Of a stretch of 64,000 bases of DNA, positions 12,057 to 22,769 are shown in pieces (position 1 is the first letter of the stretch; every line of letters starts with the position of its first letter). The DNA is taken from contig ML680053.1 in assembly GCA_007922225.1 (NCBI GenBank), positions 22,132,379 to 22,196,378 on the forward strand, written 5' to 3'. The DNA comes from Emydura subglobosa. Lineage: Eukaryota; Chordata; Testudines; Chelidae. Made by a program: the position numbers and the translations under genes. Below the pieces are notes generated by a model. That model saw only the letters and a list, made by a program, of their open reading frames with translations, ran no database searches and was not told the origin of the DNA.

Positions 12057-12983
12057 TGTTATGGAGTAAGCCCACCCCGTCCCCTCTCAGTGGGGAAGTT
12101 AGGGAGTTGACCGGGCTGCAAAGCAATCCTATGGTTGCAGTCTACCCAACTGGTCTCTCCTCCGTTGTGTGTCTCAAGGGACAGGGTCAGAGTGACTGCC
12201 CTTGGGACTGGGGCAGTGCAGCCTAATGGTCAGAGTCAATAACTGTCCTTGGGTCAGGGCTGTGTGGCCTAGTGTCCAGGGTCAAGATGCACCCTTGTGT
12301 CAGCATTATGAGATCTAGTGACCAGAGTCAAGACGTGCCCTTGCATCAGCATTATGAGGCCTAGCGGCCAGAGTCAATACGTGCCTTTGCGTCAGGGCTA
12401 TATTGCCTAGTGGCCAGAGTCAATATGCACCCTTGCATCAGGGCTGTGATATCACCCCAAAGAGAGTGGCAGGAGGGCTATGGGGTCATGGGACCACCCG
12501 ACTTCATCACATCCCATCCCAGGGCCTTGTCCTTGTTGGCGGTGGCCTCCACCAAGGTCAGCAAGGATCCCACCTCAACACACTGACCTGCCGTTGGCGG
12601 GAGGTACCACTCACCTCGTGCCTCTGGGCCACTTGCTAACACTGCCCCTGCCACTTTCGTCTGGGTCTCATCCGGTTCTCGGGGTCCCCTCACATTGGCA
12701 ACTTGCTGGGCAGTGGCCTCTGGACCATCGACGGCATCCCACAGGTCTCGGTGCAGTTCTCCAGTGTCTCCAGTTCCTCCAACTTGGGGCTGAAGGGCTC
12801 GCGGCCAGGGGCTCCTGTCAGGCACCTTTCCTTCTCAGCATCCTCCCTCGAATGAACTAGGCTGCTCTCTTTTATCCTAGGGCAACAGTCGGAGCATGTC
12901 CAGCAAAGTCTGGGGGACAGGACTTCCACCACTCACAGAGTATGATTAACTCTTTCAGTGCAGGGTAAACCCACCCCGTCACA
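12057..12983 (-). mobile_element. Solo LTR of an endogenous retrovirus-like element
   Basis: The element starts TGTTATGGAG and ends CCCCGTCACA on the plus strand, fitting the TG...CA rule, and is flanked by the GTGAG duplication. It is 927 bp long. On the minus strand it starts TGTGACGGGG, close to the start TGTGATGGGG of the LTR at 56500-57322, so the two families may be related. A TATA-like ATAAAAG on the minus strand (near 12867-12875) sits about 110 bp from that start, which supports minus orientation. A 46-bp tandem array occupies 12189-12451. No internal retroviral genes flank it, so it is a solo LTR. The overlapping GC-rich frames of up to 126 codons inside are not genes. Confidence 0.7.
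12189..12451. repeat. 46-bp tandem repeat, about 5.8 copies
   Basis: The units begin at 12189, 12232, 12278, 12324, 12370 and 12416. The first is 43 bp, the next four are exactly 46 bp, and the last is partial. A typical unit starts AGAGTCAATA, has CCTTGCGTCAGGGC in the middle and ends CTAGTGGCC. Neighbouring units differ by several substitutions but no large indels. The array lies wholly inside the solo LTR, as repeated enhancer-type blocks often do, though a regulatory role is not shown. Confidence 0.85.
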
Positions 12984-12988
12984 GTGAG

Positions 12989-15900
12989 ATACACATCCTC
13001 AACTCTATCATTCATAATGTGCAATGTGACTGATAGTGATAGTCCAGGAATTGTACTCTTTTATTTCCTGACTTTTGAATGTTTAAACCCATATCTTTAA
13101 TATTGTGTAACTGACATAAATGTTTGGTAATTTTAATTACAGGGTCTCCACCCTCTTCTTGCTACTATGCTGGTTTAACAGTCATAAAAGGAATCTTAGG
13201 CATTTAAAATTAAATCTATAACATCAATATTAAATCTTAATGATTTTCTTCTGACTTTTAACTGGCTTTCAAGCCAGATGGAAACTATTTATTTATTCAT
13301 TCAGAATACATTTTTAAAATTGTTCAAAAATCAGAGGAGAAACTTTAAAATTTAATATTTAAACAATACTTTTATATGTTGGAATAGATTTTATGATTGT
13401 TAAGGTCAACAGAATAGAGACTAGCTAAATATATTAAATACTGTACACAAATAAATAAACAAATAGTCTCTATCCTACTTCAGTTTTGTCTGAGTAGTTA
13501 TATCACATATGTAAATGTTTAAAAGCATATTCAGTATTCATTATTTTGCTTTTAATTGTCAATGCATTATTAATGTTGGGTGAGAGCTTGTGCAGTATTT
13601 CTTTTGCACAGATGTCCCACCCTTTTACTGTCCATAATTACAGACCCAATCCTACAGTCCTTGCCAAAAGTTTCCACTGACATCACTTATAAAGTGAATC
13701 ATGTCAATGGGAAATTTGGCTGCGGGAGGAGGACACAGAAATATGAACTTCTATCTAAAACTTTGTTTTTATTATTTTGCTATATTAAGAAACAGATCCT
13801 TGGGTCCAGCCAATTGCAGGTCCCAAGTGATGGAAAGGGAAAGTCAGCTTTCAACCACCTTTCTGCTCCCTTGATTCTGGGGCCAGCCAGGGGCCTGTTT
13901 TTGTCCCTGTTTTAACTTAGAGCAGCCTAAAACTATCAGAATAGTGCAAAGACTGGGTTAGAAGTTTCAGAGCAAGAAGCTCTCTCATGAGAATTCCAGC
14001 CCTTCCTTACTTCCAGTTTGGGTAGAAATTCTTTGACCATAAAGCAGATATTATATTCTTTCCCTATCTGATTCTGGACAAAACCAACCAAGACGTGCAG
14101 AAGTCCACTTTGAACCTGCAGGTTTTGCTCATTTCATTCATATCTCTCAGATTCCTCAGTGACAGGCACAGTAGAAAAAATGGTCATTCAGAACTATCTA
14201 GAAATTGCATTCTGTTATGAACTTTACTTTTTGGATTATCAAGTGTGGTGCACAAACTATTCTTCTTTTGCTGTCATTAAGTGATTTTACATCGTGTGCT
14301 GGGGTGAAAATTCTAAATCTCTCTCCGATTTCCATGGCTCAGTTCTATGGAGCCAAACAGGCAAAATTCTTTATAGAAATCACTAGGAGTTCTGCCTTGT
14401 TAAATCTGACTAAGGACTTCAGATGTGGCCCAATGATTCTGTATTTCTATATACTCCCTGTGGGTACTATACACAATTAGCATCTGATGCCATATCTTGA
14501 TCCACTCACAGAAAAACAGAGAGTGTAAGATGCATTTTTCCTTCACTACTTTTCAGCTTCCCTTTGGAAATATTTTCTTCTAAAACTTAGTGCATTCTCT
14601 GGTCCTTTAAGGCCACTTTAGCAGTGCAAAGTTGATTTAAAGTTGCTGGTGATAGGCAGTGGAGAATTCCCACTGTGTTGGGGAACTTTCTGCCTCGTGT
14701 TCCACCTATCCTCCATCTTGAACATGGGGTGGCTATCGGGGTGTTCCAGGGGAGTGGTGTAGCAGGGAAAAGAGTCGGCATGGCAGGGCAGAGCTCTTCT
14801 ACGTCTGATCTTCCACTGTGGTAAGGTCCGTGAGGATACAAGGTCCCCAGTGGTATAAGTGAGAGCTGTTCCCCTATCCTTTGCAGTAGGAAAGCCAGGC
14901 TCAGAAAGCCTCAACTAGCTTCCTGATGACATTCCACTATGCTTAAATAAAGTTCAGGTAGTGTGGAGAATCTGCCCCAGTGTCTCAAGTCTAATAATAA
15001 TAATAATTCAATCCGAGTCTCATTTAAAAAAAACTTCCCCAGTTGTAGATGTTACTGATATTCACAGGATTATTCTGTAAAACTAACTCTTCCGTAATCT
15101 GAAGCATGAGATAATTTGGCACCGCTGCCAGCCTGTCAACTGGAAAAAAGCTCAGTGCACCAAGCCAAGAGTGGTTTGCACAATTATATTTTACGTGACA
15201 CTTTTGATTACATAGAAGGAGGAAGAGGGATGATCAGAAGTGTCTCACTCACAAAGGGAGAGAAGCAAGTGAGGAATGAATGAAAAGAGGAAAGATAATA
15301 TATTGAAGTAAAAAAGAGGAAAGAAATGTTGCCTTTTATTTTTTCGATAGACCTTTTAGTCAACAGAATCTGACTATTAATTCCCTCCCCCCCCCACAAA
15401 TTAGCTCTTTCTCTAATATTTCATAGGCATATCTAATGTTTTCATGCCATGGAGCACAATTCAGTCAGGTTCATGCAGTTGACTGCCCTTACCCATGTGA
15501 TTTGACTTCCTTCCCTGAAAACTACTGAACGAAGGCCATTGTGTACCGTCCTCACTCAGTGAGCCAAACCCAGCAGCTCTCAGTCACAGAAACCCCCTTT
15601 TATAAAAGGAAGTTTTGCCTCTGAAAGAAAAGGATGGAGCAAGAATAGTAGGATTTGAGCCAAGGCATGGCACACAAAAATCCCATTATTAATAAAAGGA
15701 GGATCACTATGTATGTGCCAAATGGAGAGTGTATCATCCTACTTAGTCTGAGACTGAGGCATTTTAACAAAATAGAAAAAGGGATTTGTAGACTCTCAGA
15801 AGATGATCCAACGGCTAAAAATAAGGGTTATTTTATAGTATTTCATTCTTTTTTGTCTAGACAAATTGACTGTTGGAAGCAGTGTATTTAATAATATATA

Positions 15901-16084
15901 CAAAGTGGCTGAGGATTTCTTGTATATATGGTAGCAAAAATATGCAATGGAGAATTTTATTCTACCTTTTAAGTACAGGTCATTTTTGTGTTCATTAAAA
16001 TGTGGAAGGGGAGTTATAATTCCTTGCTTTGGATAGGGGCAGAATTCTATTTATCTAATGTACTTATATTACTTCCAGGACCAT
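12989..16084. other. Unassigned stretch
   Basis: No gene is recognised. A (TAA)n run lies near 14993-15007 and a poly-C run at about 15385-15394. The overlapping minus-strand frames at 14587-14914 (84 and 98 codons) have no recognisable domain. Segments such as GACCCAATCCTACAGTCC (13643) and GTCAATGGGAAATTTGGC (13703) look like remnants of the common reptile repeats that contain 'tcaatggg', but they cannot be delimited. Confidence 0.4.
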
Positions 16085-16194
16085 TGCCTTTGAGTACCTC
16101 ATAGTCTTTAATGCATTTATCCTCACAACACCCCTGTAAGGTAGGGCAGTGATATTATCCCCATTTCACAGACTGGAACTGAAGCACAGAGAGT
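16085..16194 (-). repeat. MIR-like SINE, left part (interrupted)
   Basis: The plus strand reads CCCCATTTCACAGACTGGAA and GAAGCACAGAGAG, the reverse of the MIR core. The element resumes at 16472 with GTACGTGACTTGCCCTAGAT, exactly where MIR is expected to continue, so the intervening element at 16197-16468 is an insertion. Confidence 0.8.
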
Positions 16195-16196
16195 AA

Positions 16197-16468
16197 GGCC
16201 ATGTCTATGCTGATGGCGGCAAATTCGCCGCCGCCAGATCGATCTTTCTGTATCGATTGAGCGGTCAGTGTAGACCCGCTCAATCGATCAGGAAGTCGAC
16301 GCAGGTAAACCACCCCCTCAAGTAGCGTAACGCTGCGTTGACAGCGCAGTATAGACAGCGCACAGAAGGGAAGCAGAGCAGTCGACATGAGTTACACAAG
16401 CTACTCTGCGTGGTTTGCGTAACTCCCATCGACTGCCGCCGAATCTCCAGGTAAGTGTAGACCAGGAC
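16197..16468. mobile_element. Harbinger-type MITE inserted in a MIR, TAA duplication
   Basis: A 272-bp non-coding element begins GGCCATGTCTATGCTGATGG. The reverse complement of its right end is GTCCTGGTCTACACTTACCT. TAA lies on each side (16194-16196 and 16469-16471). The TWA-type 3-bp duplication is the hallmark of PIF/Harbinger transposons. Removing the element and one TAA rejoins the MIR. The interior is partly self-complementary (ATCGATTGAGCGG near 16254 against CCGCTCAATCGAT near 16277). The frame at 16155-16388 is incidental. Confidence 0.85.
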
Positions 16469-16471
16469 TAA

Positions 16472-16570
16472 GTACGTGACTTGCCCTAGATCACATAGAG
16501 TCTCTGGTAGAGCACAGAATTTAACCTGGGTGTCCCTAGCCCCAGGCTAAGGACTTAGCCATTAGACCAT
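16472..16570 (-). repeat. MIR-like SINE, right part
   Basis: This continues the MIR from 16194: GTGACTTGCCCTAGATCACA, AATTTAACCTGGGTGTC, then CTAAGGACTTAGCCATTAGA, which is the complement of the tRNA-like head of the SINE. Confidence 0.75.
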
Positions 16571-18720
16571 TCCTTAATAGTTACTGCCAGTGTATCGAAG
16601 ACATACATTTTGCAGATACATGATATAATGGAAAAAATCTGTCAAGAGTCTAGCCTGGAAATCATAAATTAGCAGTAGTGGCAATATAGAATAGGGAGGA
16701 GGTGAAACTAATATAGTTTATAGATCTAACAAGTGGGTGGAATCATGTATGAAAGCCAATCGGCGAAGCTAAATTTCAGCTGATGAGCTCTATAAGAAAG
16801 CAGATAAGAAATATATTGACTGGCCACAACTCATCCTTTTCAGGGAGAAGCTGACATTTCAGGAAAAACCTGTGATGTCTTGCCAATGGCGCTTATAAAA
16901 ATTGTTCCATTCCTGGCCTGTGATAAATCCTGTGTGCCAATAGTGTGTGTGTTTGCGGAAGGTGCCTCGGGAATCTATTAATTTTGTTTTTTGTATGTAA
17001 ACAAAATTCCTTACTCATAACGATAAACAAGGAGGCAAAAAACCCCTAAAAAACACAAGAATAAGATACTTGGCTAACTAACATGTGAAATGCACTTTAA
17101 GAGGAACACAGTTCTTTGAAAATATGTTTTTGGCACCATGTGGCATCATTAAGAGATATTGCACTGTTCTCTTTAAAAAGAAAACAAAAAGGCAGATTGC
17201 TCTGTTGTATGAGTAATAGTAGAGTCTTGAGGATATGTTTCAACTACAATTTAAAAAGCATATCTGCACAAAAGATGGCATAAAAGTTGAAAAGAATAAA
17301 AGAAACTATGTTTTTCTCAGAGATAAAAGAATAGATGCCTTTGATATGAACAAAACTTTGATCCATTTCTCAAATGCAATAATTCTGTTCAAGTAAACAT
17401 GTTATTCTAATAGTTAGGGGTAATGATAGGTAGTTTATGAAAAAAAGGGGGGGGACATACTTACACCTATTCAATAGAAAAAAGCAAATCTCTAAATATA
17501 CCATATTAAATGGCAAAAAATGTAGATAACACAGAGTTAAGGTTACCTAGTGATAACTCATGCTCTTCCAGAATATCAAGTTCAGCAAAACTTCAAACTT
17601 CTGCAAACCAGGGACTGCAGAGTTAAGATAAACACCCACACAACCTTGACTCTGCCCCGCAGGAGCCAATAACCACTGGGAATTGTGTGCACATACTCCA
17701 ACTGCAGTCACTGTGTTAAATGTAGCTGTACTGAATAGTAGAGGAATGAGTTGAAGCAGCTTAGAAGAGCTGTTGTGATATGAGGACATATGAGATCACA
17801 TGAGGGAGCACGTGTAGGGGATCAGACTCCCATAGCTGGGTAGGGGTCCCCCTGATCCTGGCACAAACACACACAAGCAGAGGGCTCGGAGTGTCGTTCA
17901 TAAACCCCCAGAGAGACAAGGCCCCCTATATCTCAGCTCAACTGAGGGTGGGCAGGGAGATGGGTTCAGACCCCCTAGAGGGGCAGAAGGCCTCCAGATC
18001 CAGGTGCACACACATGAAGGACAGGGAGCCAGGCTCAGTCACTACCAGCAGGGACAGTTAACTCCTGCTAATTCTTTCTGCTCATGCTCGATGTAATCTA
18101 CTAGGAGTGAGAATAAGCACATGAAGATTATGATGAGCCTAACTGAAGTAGCAAAATCTTTTTCAAATAACATTTTAATATGATTGCCACCAAAGGGCTG
18201 CTAGGCATCATATACTCTGTGGGGATAACCCTAGAGCACTGACCACTCTGGTGCGATGATCTGTTTTGAACTCTATTTGTGAGCAAAAATGGTCTCCAGA
18301 ATCTGTCAAATTAAGAAAAGCAGTTTTTTTCCTTAGGGCTGAATCTTGGGAACCCCTTGGTCAAATGGCCCCCAATGTGGATCACTAACAAAACCCTGTG
18401 ACCACATTTCAAAGTAATCTGATTAATCATATGAGTTTCCATCACTTAGAAGAGTTGAGCTTTAAACAGAAAGCTGATCTTAACCTTAACTATAGAAGAG
18501 CTGTCACTCTGCTATAACATTTGTGATAGCCCTTTAACCAGAATATCCAGTAAAAACAAACTGGTAGCGGTAGAGTTAAAAAATTTCAAAAAGTTCAATG
18601 AAGACCCTAGACAGGTTAGCAACCAAAATCAAGTAAATTAATCAAATCTTAGTGTGTTGAGAAGGAGAAATTCTGGCTGGCCTTTCAGGTTTTCATATCA
18701 TTCTCTTAGAAGTGAGGAGA
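16571..18720. other. Unassigned stretch with a GC-richer block
   Basis: No gene is recognised. At about 17780-18110 a GC-richer block contains short similar phrases (GATCAGACTCCCATAGCTGG, GGTTCAGACCCCCTAGAGGG, AGGTGCACACACATGAAGG). This suggests an old LTR or satellite-like repeat, but no ends are visible. A short poly-G run sits near 17445-17452. Confidence 0.35.
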
Positions 18721-18724
18721 TATA

Positions 18725-18830
18725 ATATAGTAATAATACTTACTGACCTACCTCACAGGGATATTGTGAAGATTCATTAGATAATATTCCTAGAGCACTT
18801 TGAGGATTGAAAGTGCTATATAAGTTTGTT
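18725..18830 (+). repeat. MIR-like SINE 3' part
   Basis: The order ACTTACTGACCTACCTCACA, GGGATATTGTGAAGATTCAT, TAGAGCACTTTGAGG, AAGTGCTATATAA is the standard MIR/CORE-SINE 3' end. Confidence 0.75.
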
Positions 18831-19236
18831 TTATACCATTAATATAGTGTGTCAAATTAAATATCTCTATCCAGCAAGAAAGCTAATCCATATGCGAGCA
18901 GGGCAAGGAAAGATGGAGTTTAAGAGGAGAAGAGAAATAAAGAAAAGGAGGAGCATATCACAAGAAGGAGGTATAGAAATGAATGATGGAAATCAAGAAA
19001 AGATATTATTATAGACAGTATATAATAGAAATGCTAGATTCATAGCCTCCAATACAAATATATTGATTATTTATTATCAGCTACCTGCAGCAAAGGAATT
19101 TGGCACAGTTTTTTAAAAGTTCTTTAACAAAGTTCAATTAACAAAACTCAGTATTTAGCATACAACAAAATCATGTCCTTTCACCAAGATCTGTACGAGT
19201 GTGTTTCAGAAGTAGAAAAGTCAGACTTACATTTTA

Positions 19237-19600
19237 GGGCTGGTTGGAAATAAGTTCCGAATATTTTGAGAGTTAGAAATTTGCTTTAATTTTTTTTTTT
19301 TTTTCCGTGAAAACACAGACTTTTTCATCACTGCTCACTATGAATCAGGCAGAGCAGGGATGTATCAGATTAGAACAAAAAATTAATCATGAAGATTTCT
19401 GAGGTCCAAGATACAACAGAGAATGGCTAATAGCCTAGTGATTAAGGCACTCACCTGGGATGTGTGAGACCCAGCTTCAAGGGTCTGCTCTGCCAGATTC
19501 AGAGCAGGGACATGAACCTGGATTTCCCATATCCCCAGTCAGTGCCCTCACAGCTATTGTCTGTCTGTCTCTCCATTGTGAGAGCTTCTGAGAGTGAGGC
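19237..19600. repeat. Palindromic element with tRNA-like core, copy 2
   Basis: The left end GGGCTGGTTGGAAATAAG is followed by AT-rich sequence, then at 19431 a tRNA-like module: TAGCCTAGTGATTAAGGCAC (A-box-like), then CCAGCTTCAAGGGTC (B-box-like). Next comes its reverse complement (TTCAGAGCAGGGACATGAAC, then CCCAGTCAGTGCCCTCA). The core palindrome spans about 19428-19565. The copy at 55-210 has the same core. The right outer arm is degraded. No pol III terminator or cloverleaf supports a functional RNA. Confidence 0.65.
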
Positions 19601-19719
19601 TCTTCATGTGCTGTGTGCACTAGCTAGGTTTCTGTTTGTCAGTGTCTGTATTTGTTTTTGTTTTGTTACTTGCTTTTTCTTTGTTTTAAGAATGCTGTTT
19701 GTTTCCCCTCTTTTTCCTT

Positions 19720-20405
19720 GAGACGGTGGAAGGTTTTCTCTATGGGGTTCACTTCAGCGTGAGGTTTGGTGTGTGCCTATGTTCTTCTGCACTGTGGAGG
19801 ATGTGTTGCTGAGCGTAGGTAAGGTTATTGGTTGTGCGAATATAAAATCTGCCTTTTGAACGAGTAAATCTATAATGATTTTCCTGGTCCAGAAGCAGTC
19901 TGTGAATTGTTTGGTACATGAGGGATCTGGCTCCAGGATTCTTTTATTAAAGTTTTTCCCTTGAGTTTTTTCCAATGTCCCCCCCCCCACACACACACAC
20001 TACTCTTTTCTTCACAATGAGATGTTAGTGTCTGATCTCTCCTGTTATGAGAAGGTTAGTTTCTGCTATTAGGATGATTCTGTTAGACTGAAAAAACCCA
20101 GATGTGAGGCATGTTATGTTGTTCCTGCACCAGGATTACGTGCCTCTAAATAACCCTCAATAGCTCTGAATCTGGTTTTAAAGCACTATGTAGATGGGGC
20201 AGATTATAGAGATTGCTACCTCTGAAAATGTGAAATGTTTCCTGCATGGTGACCTGGGTCATTTGCAGGGTTCCTTTCCAGGTACTGCTGGCTTCGGGGG
20301 GTCCCTTGTAAGAATGTGGGACCTGAGAATAGTGGGGAGGGGGCTGGGACACCAAGGCCCAGCAGGAAAATGAGAATCTGGCAGTTCAGATGCAGGCTAA
20401 CTCCC
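19720..20405 (+). mobile_element. Tx1-type LINE ORF1 remnant
   Basis: In shifting frames this region keeps the order of the nucleic-acid-binding ORF1 protein of Tx1-clade LINEs: a segment read as TVEDVLLSVGKVIG (from about 19789), a segment ending LVSAIRMILLD (about 20055-20090), one with ATSENVKCF (about 20217), and a decayed zinc-knuckle (HGDLGHLQ) in which later Cys residues are lost. Several stops and at least two frame changes are present. The Tx1 ORF2 3' part follows beyond the Harbinger transposon, in the same orientation, so both are probably one LINE. The clade is assigned from remembered motif order. Confidence 0.6.
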
Positions 20406-20647
20406 TGTTCACCATATGTGGTTTGCCATGGGTCAAATTTGCGTCAGTGTAGGCAGAGCACAACATAAATCGATGCCATTGGCCTCCGGGAGGTATCTCA
20501 TAATGCCCCATTGTGACTGCTCTAGACAGTCATACTCTGCTGTAACATGGCCACGTACACAGGAAATAGCCCCTCAAGCCCCGGGAAACTTTCAATTTCT
20601 GTTTCCGGTTTAGACAGTATGGAGAGAGCTTTGTAGCTGAACCGCTC

Positions 20648-22548
20648 ATGGCGACTACATGGCCCAAACACGCTCCAGCTTGGAGTCGACCAGAGGTATT
20701 GATTCTCATCGGTCTGTGGGGTGAAGAATCTGTTCTGGCTCAGTTCTGAGCCAGCAAAATAAATTTAGATATGTGTGAGAACATATCTCTCAGCATGTTG
20801 GAGAAGGGGCACAACAGGGATGTGTAGCAGTGCCGCGGTAAGATCAAAGAGCTGAAGTAGGCTTATCAGAAAATTAAGGAAGCTAACAGCCATTCTGGCT
20901 CCTCATCTAAAACATGCTGCTTTTACAAGGAGCCGCATGCAACTCTTGGCGGGGACCCCATCATTGTGCCACCACTCAGCATCAATACTTCCGAAGAATC
21001 CCAGTCCAGGATGAATGAAGAGGACTCTGGAAGAGGAGGAGGAGGAGGAGGAGGAGGATGAGGAGAGCAGGGTTCAGGAGAGCGGGATATCCATTCTCCC
21101 TGAGAGCCAGGCGTTACCCCAGAGCAGTCCAGCCACACACAAGACAGTGGGACTGATCGAGATGCAGGGGAAAGCACATCTGGTGAGAGTGTGTGGCAAA
21201 TCTTTTTTTTTTTGTGGTTATGTCCCCAGTCCAGCTTCTTAAAAGGAGTTTGTGTTTTTGAGGGGAGGGTCTTACTAGATGGTGGCAAACTTCAGTGGAG
21301 TGTTACTCCCGGAACAGACTATTTATGTGCAGAAGTATGCTACAAGAATCCTCTGAGGATATCTCAAGGAAACTTTCATGTAGGTAATCTGTTAACCTTT
21401 GCAGAAGGTTTCTTGGGAGGGCAGCCTTATTTCTTCCACTACAGTAGGATAATTTTCCCCGCCACTCTGCTATTAAATGAGTAGGCATCATCGCGGAACA
21501 CAGCATAGCAGCATAAGGGTCAGGCCTGTACCCCAATGCTTGCAGCAAATCTTCCCTTTCTACCTGCGTTACCCACAGGAGACTGATATCATACATGGTC
21601 ACCTAGGGAGTGACCAATACAGTCACTCCGTTTTATTCCTCTGCCGTGCATGGGGTCCCTGGGCACCTCTCCAAGATGCTCCTAGTGCTAGTACTGTTGC
21701 AATGGGCATTATGGGTCAGGACACTGTTGATCTATGTTTTCTGCCACTACAATTCACCCGCAGTGTCCTCTAATCTATTCTGCCCACGTCCTCCCAAACT
21801 GGTCTTTGGCATGTTACAGGGAAGCAGGGTGATCCCTCTTCTTGCTCAAGTGTTGATTGTGGATTTTAGTGCTAATGACCATATATATATACATACACAT
21901 ATATCTCTATAACAGATGCAAGGGCCCCTTGCTTACCATGTCTGTAATGCCAGTCTGACCCTTCCGAGATGTACAGAATGGAATGCGCGTCTGGCTTAGT
22001 CTTGTGAACATGAAGGGGAGTACTTTTTACATTGTAACCTTTCCTTTACTACTTTAGGTCAGCTAATAATGGCAACTTTGTGCTTTGCTTATTTTATAGT
22101 ATACATCTTGGCCTTTGGCCCCTCTTGCCAAACTCCAGCTGAAACTTTCCCAGATTAGGAGGCAGGAAAAAAAACATGGGATGACATGTACAGCGAACTA
22201 ATGAAAGCCTCTTCAGCTGCTGACACAGAGCTCAGAGCCTGGAAGATGTCCTTGTCTGAAAAACTAGAAATGGACATGGAACACAGAAGATCTTCACAGG
22301 GGCAGGAGCGTGATATGCAACAGGAGATTGTTGCGTATTGTAAGGATGAGTCCGACATGCTGAGGCGTCTGGTAAAGCTCCAGGAAGAGCAGTGGCAGGA
22401 AAGACTCCCTTTGCAACCCCTCCAAAACACTCTGCTGTCTACCGCTTTGTTATCAGCCCCCAGCCCCAAGAGCTCTAGGAAGAGACTGAGCAGGATGCAG
22501 TACGTGCTGCACTCCACACTGGTGGAGGCAAGCAGAAGGACACAATGA
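20648..22548 (+). pseudogene. Harbinger Myb/SANT-like DNA-binding protein gene, broken
   Basis: In Harbinger transposons this accessory protein binds the ends and helps import the transposase. From ATG 20648 the frame opens with a Trp-containing SANT start (HAPAWSRPEVLILIGLWGEE) but meets TGA at 20747-20749 (codon 34). Downstream, in other frames, come a piece like KIKELK and AYQK, then an acidic Glu-rich run coded by repeated GAG/GGA (21030-21060). A GTGAGA donor-like site is at 21183. Around 22110-22165 the frame resumes (QEKKTWDD, then MYSELM at 22186), and a 120-codon open stretch runs to TGA 22546-22548. That stretch has a Leu-rich heptad-like region (LRRLVKLQEEQWQERL). Exon 1 is thus decayed and the C-terminal exon is intact. 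The intron assignment (about 21183-22110) is inference. Confidence 0.75.
22186..22548 (+). CDS. C-terminal exon of the Harbinger Myb-like gene, still open
   Basis: This 120-codon open frame starts MYSELMKASS and is the conserved C-terminal part of the Harbinger-linked Myb-like protein. That part is thought to mediate interaction and contains a charged, coiled-coil-like Glu/Leu stretch (about residues 17-70) followed by a Pro/Ser-rich end. The reading frame extends upstream without a stop to about 22110, so Met22186 is probably internal. The minus-strand frame of the same length at 22155-22517 is its antisense shadow. It may be open only by chance, as the transposase and exon 1 are dead. No host promoter is seen. 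Confidence 0.6.
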   Translation: MYSELMKASSAADTELRAWKMSLSEKLEMDMEHRRSSQGQERDMQQEIVAYCKDESDMLRRLVKLQEEQWQERLPLQPLQNTLLSTALLSAPSPKSSRKRLSRMQYVLHSTLVEASRRTQ

Positions 22549-22769
22549 CCCCTTTAAGAACTGCACACAACCACAGTTGCTTGCACAGTGACCCTTTACA
22601 ATGTTAACTTATCCTCCTTTCCCCCCATTATAATGTGTCACAAATAAAACTTTGTAGCATTAAAAATCATCTGTCTTTATTCATTCATAGCTTGGGTGGA
22701 GTGAGAAGGGGAGGGGGGCCACTGGAGCGAGGGTGGGATATGGGAAATAAAGCACAGCACAGACATACA

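Larger units (their letters stand above)
12052..12988. repeat. 5-bp target duplication flanking the solo LTR
   Basis: GTGAG occurs at 12052-12056 and again at 12984-12988, immediately outside the TG...CA ends of the element at 12057-12983. The span given includes both copies and the element between them. Confidence 0.75.

Noticed and set aside
12478..12932. Overlapping GC-rich frames of 80-126 codons on both strands
   Set aside because: They lie inside a solo LTR with clear ends; open frames on several strands at once reflect high GC and few stops.
19431..19500. Possible tRNA gene
   Set aside because: A-box and B-box-like sequences are present but no acceptor stem or anticodon arm can be formed, and the module is part of a repeat palindrome.
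21015..21242. Glu-rich protein encoded by the GAG/GGA run
   Set aside because: The acidic run is part of the Harbinger Myb-like exon 1 in another frame, and exon 1 has an early stop.
22155..22517. Minus-strand 120-codon open frame rich in Ser and Cys
   Set aside because: It is the antisense of the Harbinger Myb-like C-terminal exon, which has family motifs on the plus strand.
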